Positions 32,516 through 42,695 of a stretch of 46,972 nucleotides of DNA are shown here, one piece after another. This DNA is from Nonomuraea zeae. GTDB lineage: Bacteria; Actinomycetota; Actinomycetes; Streptosporangiales; Streptosporangiaceae. Within the stretch, counting starts at the first letter, position 1. Every line of letters starts with the position of its first letter. The notes beneath the pieces are model-generated. The model was not told the origin of the DNA. It was given only the letters and a program-made list of their open reading frames with translations, and made no database searches. The translations under genes and the position numbers were made by a program. Where the stretch lies: contig NZ_VCKX01000068.1 in assembly GCF_005889725.1 (NCBI RefSeq), positions 1 through 46,972 of the forward strand, read 5' to 3'.

Positions 32516-33448
32516 ATGAGACGCAAGTACGGCATCGCAGGTGTGTTCGTCACGGCGATGCTCGCGCTGGCCGCCTGTGGTGGCGGCGGTGGCGGCAACA
32601 CTGGGGGCAACCCGCTCGACACCACGAGTGCCGCTCCCAGCGGGTCGGCCTCGGGCGGGGGTGGCAAGGCCATCGTGGGATCCTTCGACTTCGACGAGAG
32701 CGTGCTGCTCGGGTCGATCTACGCCCAGGCGCTCGAGGCCAAGGGCGTGCAGGTCGAGGAGAAGCCGCGCATCGGCAGCCGCGAGGCCGTCTATGACCAG
32801 GTCAAGAGCGGCGGCCTGACGATCGTGCCCGAGTACAACGGCAACCTGCTCGCCTTCATCGACCTCAAGGCCACGGCCGCCACGACCGACGAGGTCAACA
32901 CGGCGCTGAAGGAGAAGCTGCCCGCCGAGCTCGAAGTGCTCGACTCCTCGCCCGCCGAGGACAAGGACAGCCTGTCCATCAGCAAGGACACCCAGACCAA
33001 GCAGTCGCTGAACACGATCGAGGACCTCGCCAAGGTCTCCAAGACCTTCGTGGTCGGCGGCCCGCCCGAGTTCAAGAAGCGGTGGGAGGCTCGGTTCAAG
33101 GAGGTCTACGGCATCGAGTTCAAGCAGTGGAAGCCCACCGGGCCGACCACGGCCGACGCTCTGAAGGACGGCTCGATCCAGGTCGGCAACGTCTTCACCA
33201 CCGACCCGAAGATGACCTCCAACAACCTGGTTCCCCTCCAGGACACCAAGAACATCTTCCCCGCCCAGAACGTGACGCCGCTGCTCAACAAGGCGGGGGC
33301 GAGCGACACGATCCGCACCACGCTGAACGCGGTCTCGGCGAAGCTGTCCACGGAGTCCCTGCTGGAGATGATGCAGAAGATCTCCGTCAACAAGGACGAG
33401 CCCGCCACGGTGGCCAAGGAATGGCTGACCACCAACGGCCTCGGCTGA
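32516..33448 (+). CDS. quaternary-amine ABC transporter substrate-binding lipoprotein
   Basis: OpuAC/OpuCC-type binding protein of 310 aa. The N-terminus is a lipoprotein signal with lipobox LAAC (Cys near residue 20), followed by a Gly-rich tether. The binding fold starts at KAIVGSFDFDESVLLGSIYA; YDQVKSGGLTIVPEYNGNLL is the typical segment near the ligand pocket, and NLVPLQDTKNIFPAQNV lies in the second lobe. AGAAGGG precedes the ATG. The ligand (betaine, choline, carnitine or a related compound) cannot be fixed from sequence alone. Followed by a strong hairpin. Confidence 0.9.
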   Translation: MRRKYGIAGVFVTAMLALAACGGGGGGNTGGNPLDTTSAAPSGSASGGGGKAIVGSFDFDESVLLGSIYAQALEAKGVQVEEKPRIGSREAVYDQVKSGGLTIVPEYNGNLLAFIDLKATAATTDEVNTALKEKLPAELEVLDSSPAEDKDSLSISKDTQTKQSLNTIEDLAKVSKTFVVGGPPEFKKRWEARFKEVYGIEFKQWKPTGPTTADALKDGSIQVGNVFTTDPKMTSNNLVPLQDTKNIFPAQNVTPLLNKAGASDTIRTTLNAVSAKLSTESLLEMMQKISVNKDEPATVAKEWLTTNGLG

Positions 33449-33454
33449 CCCCTG

Positions 33455-33483
33455 CCGCGAGGGCTCCTCAGGGGCCCTCGCGG
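33455..33483 (+). terminator. GC-rich terminator hairpin after the opu operon
   Basis: CCGCGAGGGC (33455-33464) and GCCCTCGCGG (33474-33483) form a perfect 10-bp stem with a 9-nt loop and no T-tract. The last base is also the first base of the flavin reductase GTG start. Confidence 0.6.
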
Positions 33484-33977
33484 TGAGCGGGTTCGCGGGC
33501 GAGTTCAGGGAGGCGATGGCGCAGCTCGCGTCCGGCGTGGCGGTGGTGACCGTACGCGACGGGCGTGATGACCTGGGCGTCACGATCTCGGCGCTGATGT
33601 CCGTCTCGATGGAGCCCCCGCTCGTCCTGATCAGCCTGGCCAGCCGCGGCTACCTCAACGAGGTCCTGCTCCGCCAGGACCGCTGGGCGGTCTCGCTGCT
33701 GTCGTCGGGCCAGGCGGCCGTCGCCAGCCGCTTCGCCACCCCGGGCCGCCCCAGCGCCCGGCTCCTGGTGGCGGGCACCCCGCACCACCGAGGGGCGCAC
33801 ACGGACGCGCTGGTGGTGGAGGGCGGCGTGGCCGCGCTGGAGGCCGAGACCACCAAGGTGGTCCCGGCCGGGGACCACACGCTCTACGTCGCCACGGTCC
33901 TCGCGGTCCCCTACGTCAACCTCGCCCTCCAGCCCCTGGTACGCCTGCGCGCCCGCTACCGCGCGATGGAGACGTGA
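33483..33977 (+). CDS. flavin reductase family protein
   Basis: FMN-binding split-barrel protein of 164 aa. FREAMAQLASGVAVVTVRDG at the start, the TISALMSVSMEPPLVLISLA flavin-binding stretch, and WAVSLLSSGQAAVASRFA are family hallmarks; HTLYVATVLAV lies near the end. It would reduce free FMN/FAD with NAD(P)H for a partner monooxygenase, or be a flavoprotein with an unknown partner. No monooxygenase gene is adjacent. The GTG at 33483 lies in the stem of a hairpin and has no ribosome site; an ATG at 33519 would cut into the first conserved segment, so the start needs experimental support. Confidence 0.82.
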   Translation: MSGFAGEFREAMAQLASGVAVVTVRDGRDDLGVTISALMSVSMEPPLVLISLASRGYLNEVLLRQDRWAVSLLSSGQAAVASRFATPGRPSARLLVAGTPHHRGAHTDALVVEGGVAALEAETTKVVPAGDHTLYVATVLAVPYVNLALQPLVRLRARYRAMET

Positions 33978-33991
33978 CGCGCGGCCGCGCA

Positions 33992-34021
33992 GCGGGCCGG
34001 GACCTGCTTCGCCCGGCCCGC
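33992..34021. terminator. bidirectional GC-rich hairpin between convergent genes
   Basis: GCGGGCCGGG (33992-34001) and CCCGGCCCGC (34012-34021) form a perfect 10-bp stem with a 10-nt loop between the flavin reductase and sppA, which converge. No T-tract, as is common in GC-rich actinomycetes. Confidence 0.6.
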
Positions 34022-34044
34022 CACGCGGTGCATCGTCGTCGTGC

Positions 34045-35745
34045 TCAGCGGATCGTGTACCACTCCGGGAGCAGGAGGGGACCCGCGGCGGCCGGCAGGC
34101 CGAGCTCGGCCGACAGCCGGGCCAGCGGCCCCCAGGCGTCGAGGCGGATCCTGGCCAGCGCGGCCGACTTGTCCTCGCTGGACTCCGGCCCGCGCAGGCG
34201 CTCCAGCGGATTGAGCCGCGGATAGGTGCGCACGGGGGCGTCGTCGGCGAGCTCGGCCCGCCTCCTGGCCAGGGCCAGCGCGTCCTCCAGGCCGCCCAGC
34301 TCGTCCACCAGCCCGCCGGCCTGCGCGTCGGCGCCGGTCCACACGCGGCCGCGGGCCAGCTCGTGCGCCCGCTCGCGGGTGAGGTTGCGGCTCGTGGCGA
34401 CCTTGCCCACGAAGTCGTCGTAGATGCGGTCGAGCCAGGCGTTCACCCGCGCCCACTGCTCGGGGGAGAAGCCACGGGAGATGGAGAACATCCCGGCGTT
34501 GGCGCCCTCGGACACGATCTCGGAGTTGACGCCGATCCTCTCCAGCATCTCGGACAGGACGGGCTTGCCGCCGTACACGCCGATCGAGCCGGTCAGCGTG
34601 CCGGGCTGGGCCACGATCACGTCGGCGGCCATCGCCACGAAGTAGCCGCCGGAGGCCGCCAGGTCTCCCATGGAGACGATCACCGGCTTGACCTTGCGGG
34701 TCAGTGTCACCTCGCGCCACACCGTGTCGGAGGCCACGTACGAGCCGCCGGGGCTGTCCACCCGGAAGACGACGGCCTTGACGTGCTCGTCGCGCCTGGC
34801 CGCCCGGAACGCGGCGCTGATCGTGTCGGAGCCCATCGCCCCGCCGCCGCCGAGGGGGCTGCGACCGCTGCGCCCGCCCTTGATCATGCCGGTGCCGTGG
34901 ATGAGGGCCACCCCGTCGGCCATCGGGTTGGGCAGCTTCTTGACGGCCGCTGATCTGGCGTACTTCGAGACGTACAGCAGGTGGGCCTCGCCGCCCGCCG
35001 AGCGCTTGATCTCCTCGTACACCTCGTCCCGGTAGGCCAGCTCGTCGACCAGCCCGGCCTCCTGCGCCTCGGCGCCGGTGAAGGGGCCGCGGTCGATCAG
35101 CTCGCGCACCTTGCCCGGGTCGAGCCGGCGCCCTTCGGCGATGCCCGCCACGAGGCTGTCGGTGACCGACTCCACGATCCGGCTCATGGACTCGCGATGC
35201 GGCTCGGTCATGTGGTCCTGGGTGAAGGTGTTGACCGCGGTCTTGTACTCGTGCCGCTGGCCGGCTTCGTACCCGACGCCGAGTTTGGTCAGGGCGCCCT
35301 TGAAGAAGCGCTGCTCCAGGGCCACCCCGGTCAGCCCGACGTCGCCACTCGGCTGCAGATAGATCCGCTCGAAGGCGCTGGCCAGGTAGTAGGGGACCGT
35401 GCCGCCGCCGAACTCGCCGAACGTCTCGGCGAACGCGACGGTCAGCTTGCCCGAGGCCCGGAAGCCGACCACGGCCTGGCGCAGCTCCTGCGTCATGGCC
35501 AGGCCCAGCGGGTTGCTCCCGATCTTGACGACGAGCGCCTTGACCTTGGAGTCCTGGGCGGCTCGCTTGAGTCCCGACAGAACGTCGGCCAGGCGCGTCT
35601 TGCGCATGGACAGCACCGCGGCGAGCGGATCCGCCGGCGGGCCCTCGGTAATGCCTTCAGTGAGATCGAGCTCCAGCACCAGCGGGCCAGTGCGCCGCTG
35701 GCGAAGCTTGTCGATGGTTTCGAAGATCGCCCTGCCTGCGTCCAT
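34045..35745 (-). CDS. sppA: signal peptide peptidase SppA, 67K type
   Basis: Duplicated S49 peptidase of 566 aa. The N-terminal half carries the catalytic Lys in QRHEYKTAVNTF, the C-terminal half the Ser in GDLAASGGYFVAMAADV; VFRVDSPGGSYVASD and GTLTGSIGVYGGKPV are family segments. It degrades cleaved signal peptides or membrane peptides. Unlike E. coli SppA, no N-terminal membrane span is visible, so it may be soluble or peripheral. The ATG at 35745 has AGGGTGG six bases upstream; a GTG at 35766 would add seven residues. Stands alone on its strand, followed by a terminator hairpin. Confidence 0.9.
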   Translation of the reverse strand: MDAGRAIFETIDKLRQRRTGPLVLELDLTEGITEGPPADPLAAVLSMRKTRLADVLSGLKRAAQDSKVKALVVKIGSNPLGLAMTQELRQAVVGFRASGKLTVAFAETFGEFGGGTVPYYLASAFERIYLQPSGDVGLTGVALEQRFFKGALTKLGVGYEAGQRHEYKTAVNTFTQDHMTEPHRESMSRIVESVTDSLVAGIAEGRRLDPGKVRELIDRGPFTGAEAQEAGLVDELAYRDEVYEEIKRSAGGEAHLLYVSKYARSAAVKKLPNPMADGVALIHGTGMIKGGRSGRSPLGGGGAMGSDTISAAFRAARRDEHVKAVVFRVDSPGGSYVASDTVWREVTLTRKVKPVIVSMGDLAASGGYFVAMAADVIVAQPGTLTGSIGVYGGKPVLSEMLERIGVNSEIVSEGANAGMFSISRGFSPEQWARVNAWLDRIYDDFVGKVATSRNLTRERAHELARGRVWTGADAQAGGLVDELGGLEDALALARRRAELADDAPVRTYPRLNPLERLRGPESSEDKSAALARIRLDAWGPLARLSAELGLPAAAGPLLLPEWYTIR

Positions 35746-35908
35746 AGAAGCCACCCTAAGCGACACAATTCGAAATAGTCCTGCCGCGGACCAAGCAGTG
35801 GAACCCGGCCGCCTCTTCGAGCGAGACCGGAGCGGGCCGGCCCGCGAGGGTCGGTGGCGGTCGCGGTGATAGCAGGGTCGATCTTGGCGGCGGTGGCCGC
35901 CGGGCCCG

Positions 35909-35934
35909 CGGGCCGGACGTGCGGTCCCGGCCCG
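35909..35934 (-). terminator. putative terminator after the first subtilase gene
   Basis: CGGGCCGGAC (35909-35918) pairs with GTCCcGGCCCG (35924-35934) with one bulged base. No T-tract. The remaining 179-bp spacer to sppA shows no gene. Confidence 0.4.
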
Positions 35935-35945
35935 GATGAGCGCGG

Positions 35946-37337
35946 TCAGACGCGGGGGTCCGCGCCCGCGGCCGAGGCGGCGGTGGCCCGCTCCGCGTCG
36001 ATGCGCGCCGTCCGTACCTGGGTGCCGGACGCGTCGTAGGTGATGCCCTTCCCCGTGGCCTGCAGCCGCTGCAGGCTCTGGGCGACCGTCATGTTCGGGT
36101 ACGCCTGCTTCATCAGCGCGAACATCCCGGCCACGTGCGGAGCGGCCATCGAGGTGCCGCTCTTGACGCCGTACACGTTGTTGGGGACCGAGGAGTTGAT
36201 GTCCACGCCCGGCGCGAACAGGTCGAGCAGCGTGCCCCGGTTGGAGAACGTGGCGGGCACGTCCCGGTCGTCCGTCGCGCCCACGGTGATCGCCGTCGAG
36301 ATGCAGGCGGGCGAGGAGACCCCGTTCGGGAAGCCGTTGTTGCCCGCGGCCACCACGGGCGCGACGCCGAGGGCGATCAGGGCGTCGAAGTCCGGCTTGA
36401 CCGCGGCGGCCGTGGCGTTGGCGTCACAAGCCTCGCTGTACGGGCCGCCGCCGCCCAGGCTCAGGTTCACCGAGGCGACGTTCAGGGTCCTGGCGACCCT
36501 GGCCACGTACTCGAGCGCCAGCTTCTGATCCGAGGTGTAGCTGAGGAAGCAGGGCGCGCTGCCGCCGCCCATCGAGCAGACCAGGGCGTTGTCCACCCGG
36601 CTGAAGACCTGGATCGCCAGGACGCCCGCCGCCGGGGCGACGCCGTCGGACGGCGCCCCCGTGGTCATCCGGCCCGCGGCGATGCCGGCCACGTGCGTGC
36701 CGTGCGAGCAGGCGCTCGCGCCGTTGACCATGCACTGCGTGGTCTCGGCGTTGGCCGCGCCGACGCCGGTCTGGCTGGGCTGGTTGTTCGGGCAGAGGGA
36801 GACGGTGCCGTCGCCGGCGTCGGAGGAGGAGAAGCACGCCTCGTCCACGAGCCGGCCGGTGAAGAATGGATGGTCCCGGTCGATCCCGGTGTCCAGCACG
36901 GCGACCGTCGTGCCACGGCCGGTCCAGCCCGCGTCGTTCGCCCGGTCCGAGCGGATCAGGGCGGTGCTGACGTCCAGCGACGGCGCGCTCAGCTCGTCCT
37001 TGTAGACGCTCTGGACGCGGGCGTCCTTCTTGAGCTTGGCCAGCGTCGGCTTGTCCAGCTCCGCGACGAAGAAGTGCGACGACTGCGCCGTCTCCAGGAC
37101 CCGGCTGCCCTCGGAGGCCCGTTCGAGGTCGCTGGCGACGGCCTGGACGCTCTCGCCCGGCTTGAGCTGGATGATGGAGCGGACGCTGGACTTGGACTGG
37201 ATCTCCGCGACCAGCGCGGGACTGATGATGGGATCGCCGGTGTCGGCGGAGTCGGCGCTGAGCGCCGGCGCCACGCAGAGCAGGGCGGACGTCACGGCGA
37301 GCGTTGTGGCACAGGCCAGGAGAGACCGTAGCCTCAC
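35946..37337 (-). CDS. secreted subtilisin-family (S8) serine protease
   Basis: Subtilase of 463 aa. A Sec signal (LLACATTLAVTSALLCVAPA, cut near ALSA) is followed by an inhibitor-I9-like propeptide (RSIIQLKPGESVQAVASDLE through VQSVYKDE) and the catalytic domain: Asp in VAVLDTGIDRDHPF, His in HGTHVAGIAAG, Asn in VVAAGNNGFP, Ser in SGTSMAAPHVAG. At least eight cysteines in the domain suggest several disulfides and an extracellular life. The GTG at 37337 is chosen for GGAGG four bases upstream. Its neighbour is a paralogue with an extra C-terminal region. Secreted peptide scavenging is likely. Confidence 0.9.
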   Translation of the reverse strand: MRLRSLLACATTLAVTSALLCVAPALSADSADTGDPIISPALVAEIQSKSSVRSIIQLKPGESVQAVASDLERASEGSRVLETAQSSHFFVAELDKPTLAKLKKDARVQSVYKDELSAPSLDVSTALIRSDRANDAGWTGRGTTVAVLDTGIDRDHPFFTGRLVDEACFSSSDAGDGTVSLCPNNQPSQTGVGAANAETTQCMVNGASACSHGTHVAGIAAGRMTTGAPSDGVAPAAGVLAIQVFSRVDNALVCSMGGGSAPCFLSYTSDQKLALEYVARVARTLNVASVNLSLGGGGPYSEACDANATAAAVKPDFDALIALGVAPVVAAGNNGFPNGVSSPACISTAITVGATDDRDVPATFSNRGTLLDLFAPGVDINSSVPNNVYGVKSGTSMAAPHVAGMFALMKQAYPNMTVAQSLQRLQATGKGITYDASGTQVRTARIDAERATAASAAGADPRV

Positions 37338-37494
37338 TATTCCTCCGGGATCAGACCTTAAGGCTGAAAGCCGTGAAGCGGGTACGGGCTCCCGGCTTGC
37401 GTACAGCCGCATACATCCCCACCTGCGACAACTGTGATGTCAGTGCCGTATGTAACCAGAGAAACGATGGAGGCGTTTTTGCATTAGTGAGGCC

Positions 37495-37528
37495 AAAGAA
37501 AAAGCCGGTCCCGAACGGACCGGCCTTT
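37495..37528 (-). terminator. intrinsic terminator of the second subtilase gene
   Basis: Read on the - strand, AAAGGCCGGTCC, loop GTTCG and GGACCGGC are followed by TTTTTCTTT. A classical rho-independent terminator 12 bp past the stop, the only one in the window with a clear T-tract. Confidence 0.88.
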
Positions 37529-37539
37529 CCTGATTCGGG

Positions 37540-39471
<1,932 letters not shown>

Positions 39472-39576
39472 GCGTCCTCCGAGGGGGATGATCTCGGAGT
39501 TTAGGGTGATTTGCCGGACGGGCACAGACCCCCGCCCGGTTTCTCACCGAACTTTCAGCGGCTTCACCTCAAACGT

Positions 39577-41736
39577 TCAGGCCGGTCCCTCGTGCGTCAG
39601 CCAGACGGCGCCGAGCGGCGGCACCCGCAGCGTGGTGGAGCAGGGCAGCCCGTGCCAGGGCTCCTCGGCCGCATCGACCGTCCCCATGTTGCCCACGCCG
39701 CTGCCCCAGTAGTCGTAGGCGTCGGTGTTGACGATCTCCGTCCACTGCCCGGCGTACGGCAGCCCGAGCCGGTAGTTCTCGTGCGGCCCGCCGCTGAAGT
39801 TGACCACGCACGCCACGGCGGACCCGTCGGCCGCGTAGCGGACGAACGAGAAGGTGTTGCCCGAGGCGTCGTCGGCGTCGATCCACCGGAACCCCTCGGG
39901 CGAGCAGTCCTGCTCCCACAGCGCCGGGGTCTCCTTGTAGATCCGGTTCATGTCGCGTACCAGCCGCTGCACGCCCTGGTGCCCGTCGAACTCCAGCACC
40001 CACCAGTCCAGCCCGCGCTCCTCCGACCACTCGGAGCCCTGTCCGAACTCGCCGCCCATGAACAGCAGTTGCTTGCCCGGATGCGCCCACATGAACGCCA
40101 GCAACGCCCGCAACTGCGCGAACCGCTGCCATTCGTCGCCCGGCATCTTGCCCAGCAGCGAGCCCTTGCCGTGCACGACCTCGTCGTGCGACAGCGGCAG
40201 CACGTAGTTCTCGGAGTAGGCGTACAGCAGCGAGAACGTCATCTGGTGATGGTGGTACTGGCGGAAGACCGGCTCGTGGCGCAGGTATTCGAGCGTGTCG
40301 TGCATCCAGCCCATGTTCCACTTGAAGCCGAACCCGAGCCCGCCCAGGTGCACGGGCCGCGACACGCCCGGCCACGCCGTCGACTCCTCGGCGATGGTCG
40401 AGATGCCCGGCGCCTCGCGGTAGCAGACGGAGTTCATCTCCTTGAGGAACTCGACCGCGTCGAGGTTCTCCCTGCCGCCGTAGACGTTCGGCGTCCACTC
40501 GCCCTCGCGCCGCGAGTAGTCGAGGTAGAGCATCGAGGCGACCGCGTCCACCCGCAGCCCGTCGACGTGGAACTCCTTGAGCCAGAACAGCGCGTTGGCG
40601 ACCAGGAAGTTGCGCACTTCCCTGCGCCCGAAGTCGAAGACGTACGTCCCCCAGTCGGGGTGCTCGCCCCTGGCCGGGTCGGCGTGCTCGTAGAGCGGGG
40701 TGCCGTCGAAGCGCGCCAGCGCCCAGTCGTCCATCGGGAAGTGCGCGGGCACCCAGTCCAGCAGCACCCCGATGCCGCGCTGGTGCAGCCGGTCCACGAA
40801 GTGGCGGAACTCGTCGGGCGTGCCGAACCTGGCCGTCGGCGCGTAGTAGGACGTCACCTGGTAGCCCCACGAGCCGCCGAACGGGTGCTCGGCCACCGGC
40901 AGCAGCTCCACGTGCGTGAACCCCAGGTCGGCCACGTACTCGGAGAGCTGGTCGGCCAGCTCCGTGTAGGACAGGCCGGGCCGCCACGAGCCCAGGTGGA
41001 CCTCGTAGACGCTCATCGGCCCGCTCTGCGCCTGCTGCTCGCGCCGCCGGGCCAGCCACGTCTCGTCCTGCCAGGTGTAGTCGGACCTGTCGACCACGGA
41101 GGCGGTCATCGGCGGCACCTCGGTGCGCCTGGCCATCGGGTCGGCCTTGTCACGCCACACCCCGTCGGCGCCCAGGACCTGGTACTTGTACCGCTCGCCC
41201 GCCCCGATGCCCGGCACGAACAGCTCCCACACGCCGGACCGGCCCAGCGACCGCATCGGGTAGGCGGTGCCGTCCCAGTGGTTGAAGTCGCCGACGACCC
41301 TGATGCCGCGCGCGTTCGGCGCCCAGACGGCGAACGCGGTGCCGTCGACGTCCTGGTGCTCCATCACGCGGGCGCCGAGGACCTCCCACAGCCGCTCGTG
41401 CCGCCCCTCACCGATGAGGTGGAGATCCACCTCGCCGAGCGTGGGCCAGTGCCGGTAGGGATCACGTGTCTCGTAGGGGTCCGCGCCGGCGTACTGGACG
41501 CTCAGCGTGTATTCGGGCACCTTGTCCAGCCCCGGCACCGTCGCCTCGAACACCCCGTGGGCCAGGTGCTTCATGTCATGGGCCGTACCGTCCTCCAGCA
41601 CCACGCGCACCCGCTCGGCAAGTGGGCGCAGCGTGCGGAAGACCACCCCACCGGACGCGGGGTGTGCTCCGAGCACGGAGTGTGGATCATGGTGCGCCCC
41701 GCCCGCCAGGCGGTCGAGCTCTGTCCTCATCGGCAT
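39577..41736 (-). CDS. glgB: 1,4-alpha-glucan branching enzyme GlgB
   Basis: GH13 branching enzyme of 719 aa, the usual length. N1 and CBM48 domains come first (AVWAPNARGIRVVGDFNHWD near residue 145), then the TIM barrel: YEVHLGSWR, ELLPVAEHPFGGSWGYQ, nucleophile Asp in GLRVDAVASMLY, acid Glu in IAEESTAWP and the third Asp in LPLSHDEVVHGKGS. It introduces alpha-1,6 branches into glycogen. No other glycogen gene is in the window. An ATG at 41730 (MRTELDRL) is six bases downstream and better spaced from GGGAG, so it may be the true start. Divergent from the DUF4328 gene. Confidence 0.95.
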   Translation of the reverse strand: MPMRTELDRLAGGAHHDPHSVLGAHPASGGVVFRTLRPLAERVRVVLEDGTAHDMKHLAHGVFEATVPGLDKVPEYTLSVQYAGADPYETRDPYRHWPTLGEVDLHLIGEGRHERLWEVLGARVMEHQDVDGTAFAVWAPNARGIRVVGDFNHWDGTAYPMRSLGRSGVWELFVPGIGAGERYKYQVLGADGVWRDKADPMARRTEVPPMTASVVDRSDYTWQDETWLARRREQQAQSGPMSVYEVHLGSWRPGLSYTELADQLSEYVADLGFTHVELLPVAEHPFGGSWGYQVTSYYAPTARFGTPDEFRHFVDRLHQRGIGVLLDWVPAHFPMDDWALARFDGTPLYEHADPARGEHPDWGTYVFDFGRREVRNFLVANALFWLKEFHVDGLRVDAVASMLYLDYSRREGEWTPNVYGGRENLDAVEFLKEMNSVCYREAPGISTIAEESTAWPGVSRPVHLGGLGFGFKWNMGWMHDTLEYLRHEPVFRQYHHHQMTFSLLYAYSENYVLPLSHDEVVHGKGSLLGKMPGDEWQRFAQLRALLAFMWAHPGKQLLFMGGEFGQGSEWSEERGLDWWVLEFDGHQGVQRLVRDMNRIYKETPALWEQDCSPEGFRWIDADDASGNTFSFVRYAADGSAVACVVNFSGGPHENYRLGLPYAGQWTEIVNTDAYDYWGSGVGNMGTVDAAEEPWHGLPCSTTLRVPPLGAVWLTHEGPA

Positions 41737-41926
41737 GCTCCCAACCCTGCCCTAAGATGCCCGTCCATCCCAGGCACTGCCCGCTTTCACGGAGACAATC
41801 ACCGAATGTGCAAAATCCCGGGCTTATCACAAGAGGATGCCCGATCGGATAACTGATCCTTTTCCGCTTCTTGGCTCGACATACTGGTGGGCTTGCCCGT
41901 CAACCCGGCAGAAAGGCCGAGCCCTC

Positions 41927-42634
41927 ATGTACCCCCCACCTTCCGGCTATCCGGCACCGCCACCTCCCCCTTTACAGCCGGTACGCGGCGTCGCGCTCTT
42001 CGCCGTGGCGGCGCTCATCTGTGACTCCGCCGTCGGCGTCGTCGCGGCGGTGATCGACCTCTGGTACGCGGGCATGGTCGACCGCATGATCGTCGATCCC
42101 TACTCCGTACCGGACTCGGAGATCACCACGGGCGACCTCGTCTACGGCCTCTCCGGCATCGTGGAGACCGTCGTCTACGTCGTCGCCGTCGTGGCCTTCC
42201 TCGTCTGGCTGTACCGGGTCAGGGCGAACGCCGAGATCCTCTCACCGGGCGGCCACCGGCGCGGCAGGCCCTGGCTGATCATCGGCTGGGTGGTGCCGAT
42301 CATCAACTTCTGGTTCCCGAAGCAGATCGTGGACGACATCTGGTACGCCTCCACGCGCGCCGGCCAGGAATCCGCGCCATCGCGGGGCCTGATCAACGTC
42401 TGGTGGGCGGCCTGGCTGATCGCCAGCCTGGTGTCGAACCTGGCCGGGCGCCTGCTGTTCGGGGCGGAGGAGCTGGACTCCCTGGCCGCCGCCGCGCGGT
42501 TCGACGTGGTGAGCATCACGCTCATGCTGGTCGCGGCCCTGCTGGCCATCGGCGTCATCCGCAAGATCAGCGACGCCCAGGAGCAGCACCTGCCGGCACC
42601 GGCCGCCTTCGCGCCCGGCTACCCGGCGTACTGA
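41927..42634 (+). CDS. DUF4328-type membrane protein
   Basis: A 235-aa protein. A short Pro/Tyr-rich N-terminus (MYPPPSGYPAPPPPPLQ) precedes about five hydrophobic segments; FLVWLYRVRANAEILSPGGH, RPWLIIGWVVPIINFWFPKQ and IVDDIWYAS are DUF4328 hallmarks. The function is unknown; such genes are common and often multiple in actinomycetes. The ATG at 41927 is chosen because AAAGG lies about 10 nt upstream and the Pro-rich start is typical; a start at 41837 would add 30 residues of no known type. It converges on the AfsR-like gene. Confidence 0.82.
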   Translation: MYPPPSGYPAPPPPPLQPVRGVALFAVAALICDSAVGVVAAVIDLWYAGMVDRMIVDPYSVPDSEITTGDLVYGLSGIVETVVYVVAVVAFLVWLYRVRANAEILSPGGHRRGRPWLIIGWVVPIINFWFPKQIVDDIWYASTRAGQESAPSRGLINVWWAAWLIASLVSNLAGRLLFGAEELDSLAAAARFDVVSITLMLVAALLAIGVIRKISDAQEQHLPAPAAFAPGYPAY

Positions 42635-42695
42635 GGGGGATCAGGCCAGGCCCGCCCCCGCCACGCCCATCCCGCCCGGATGATCACAATGGAGC

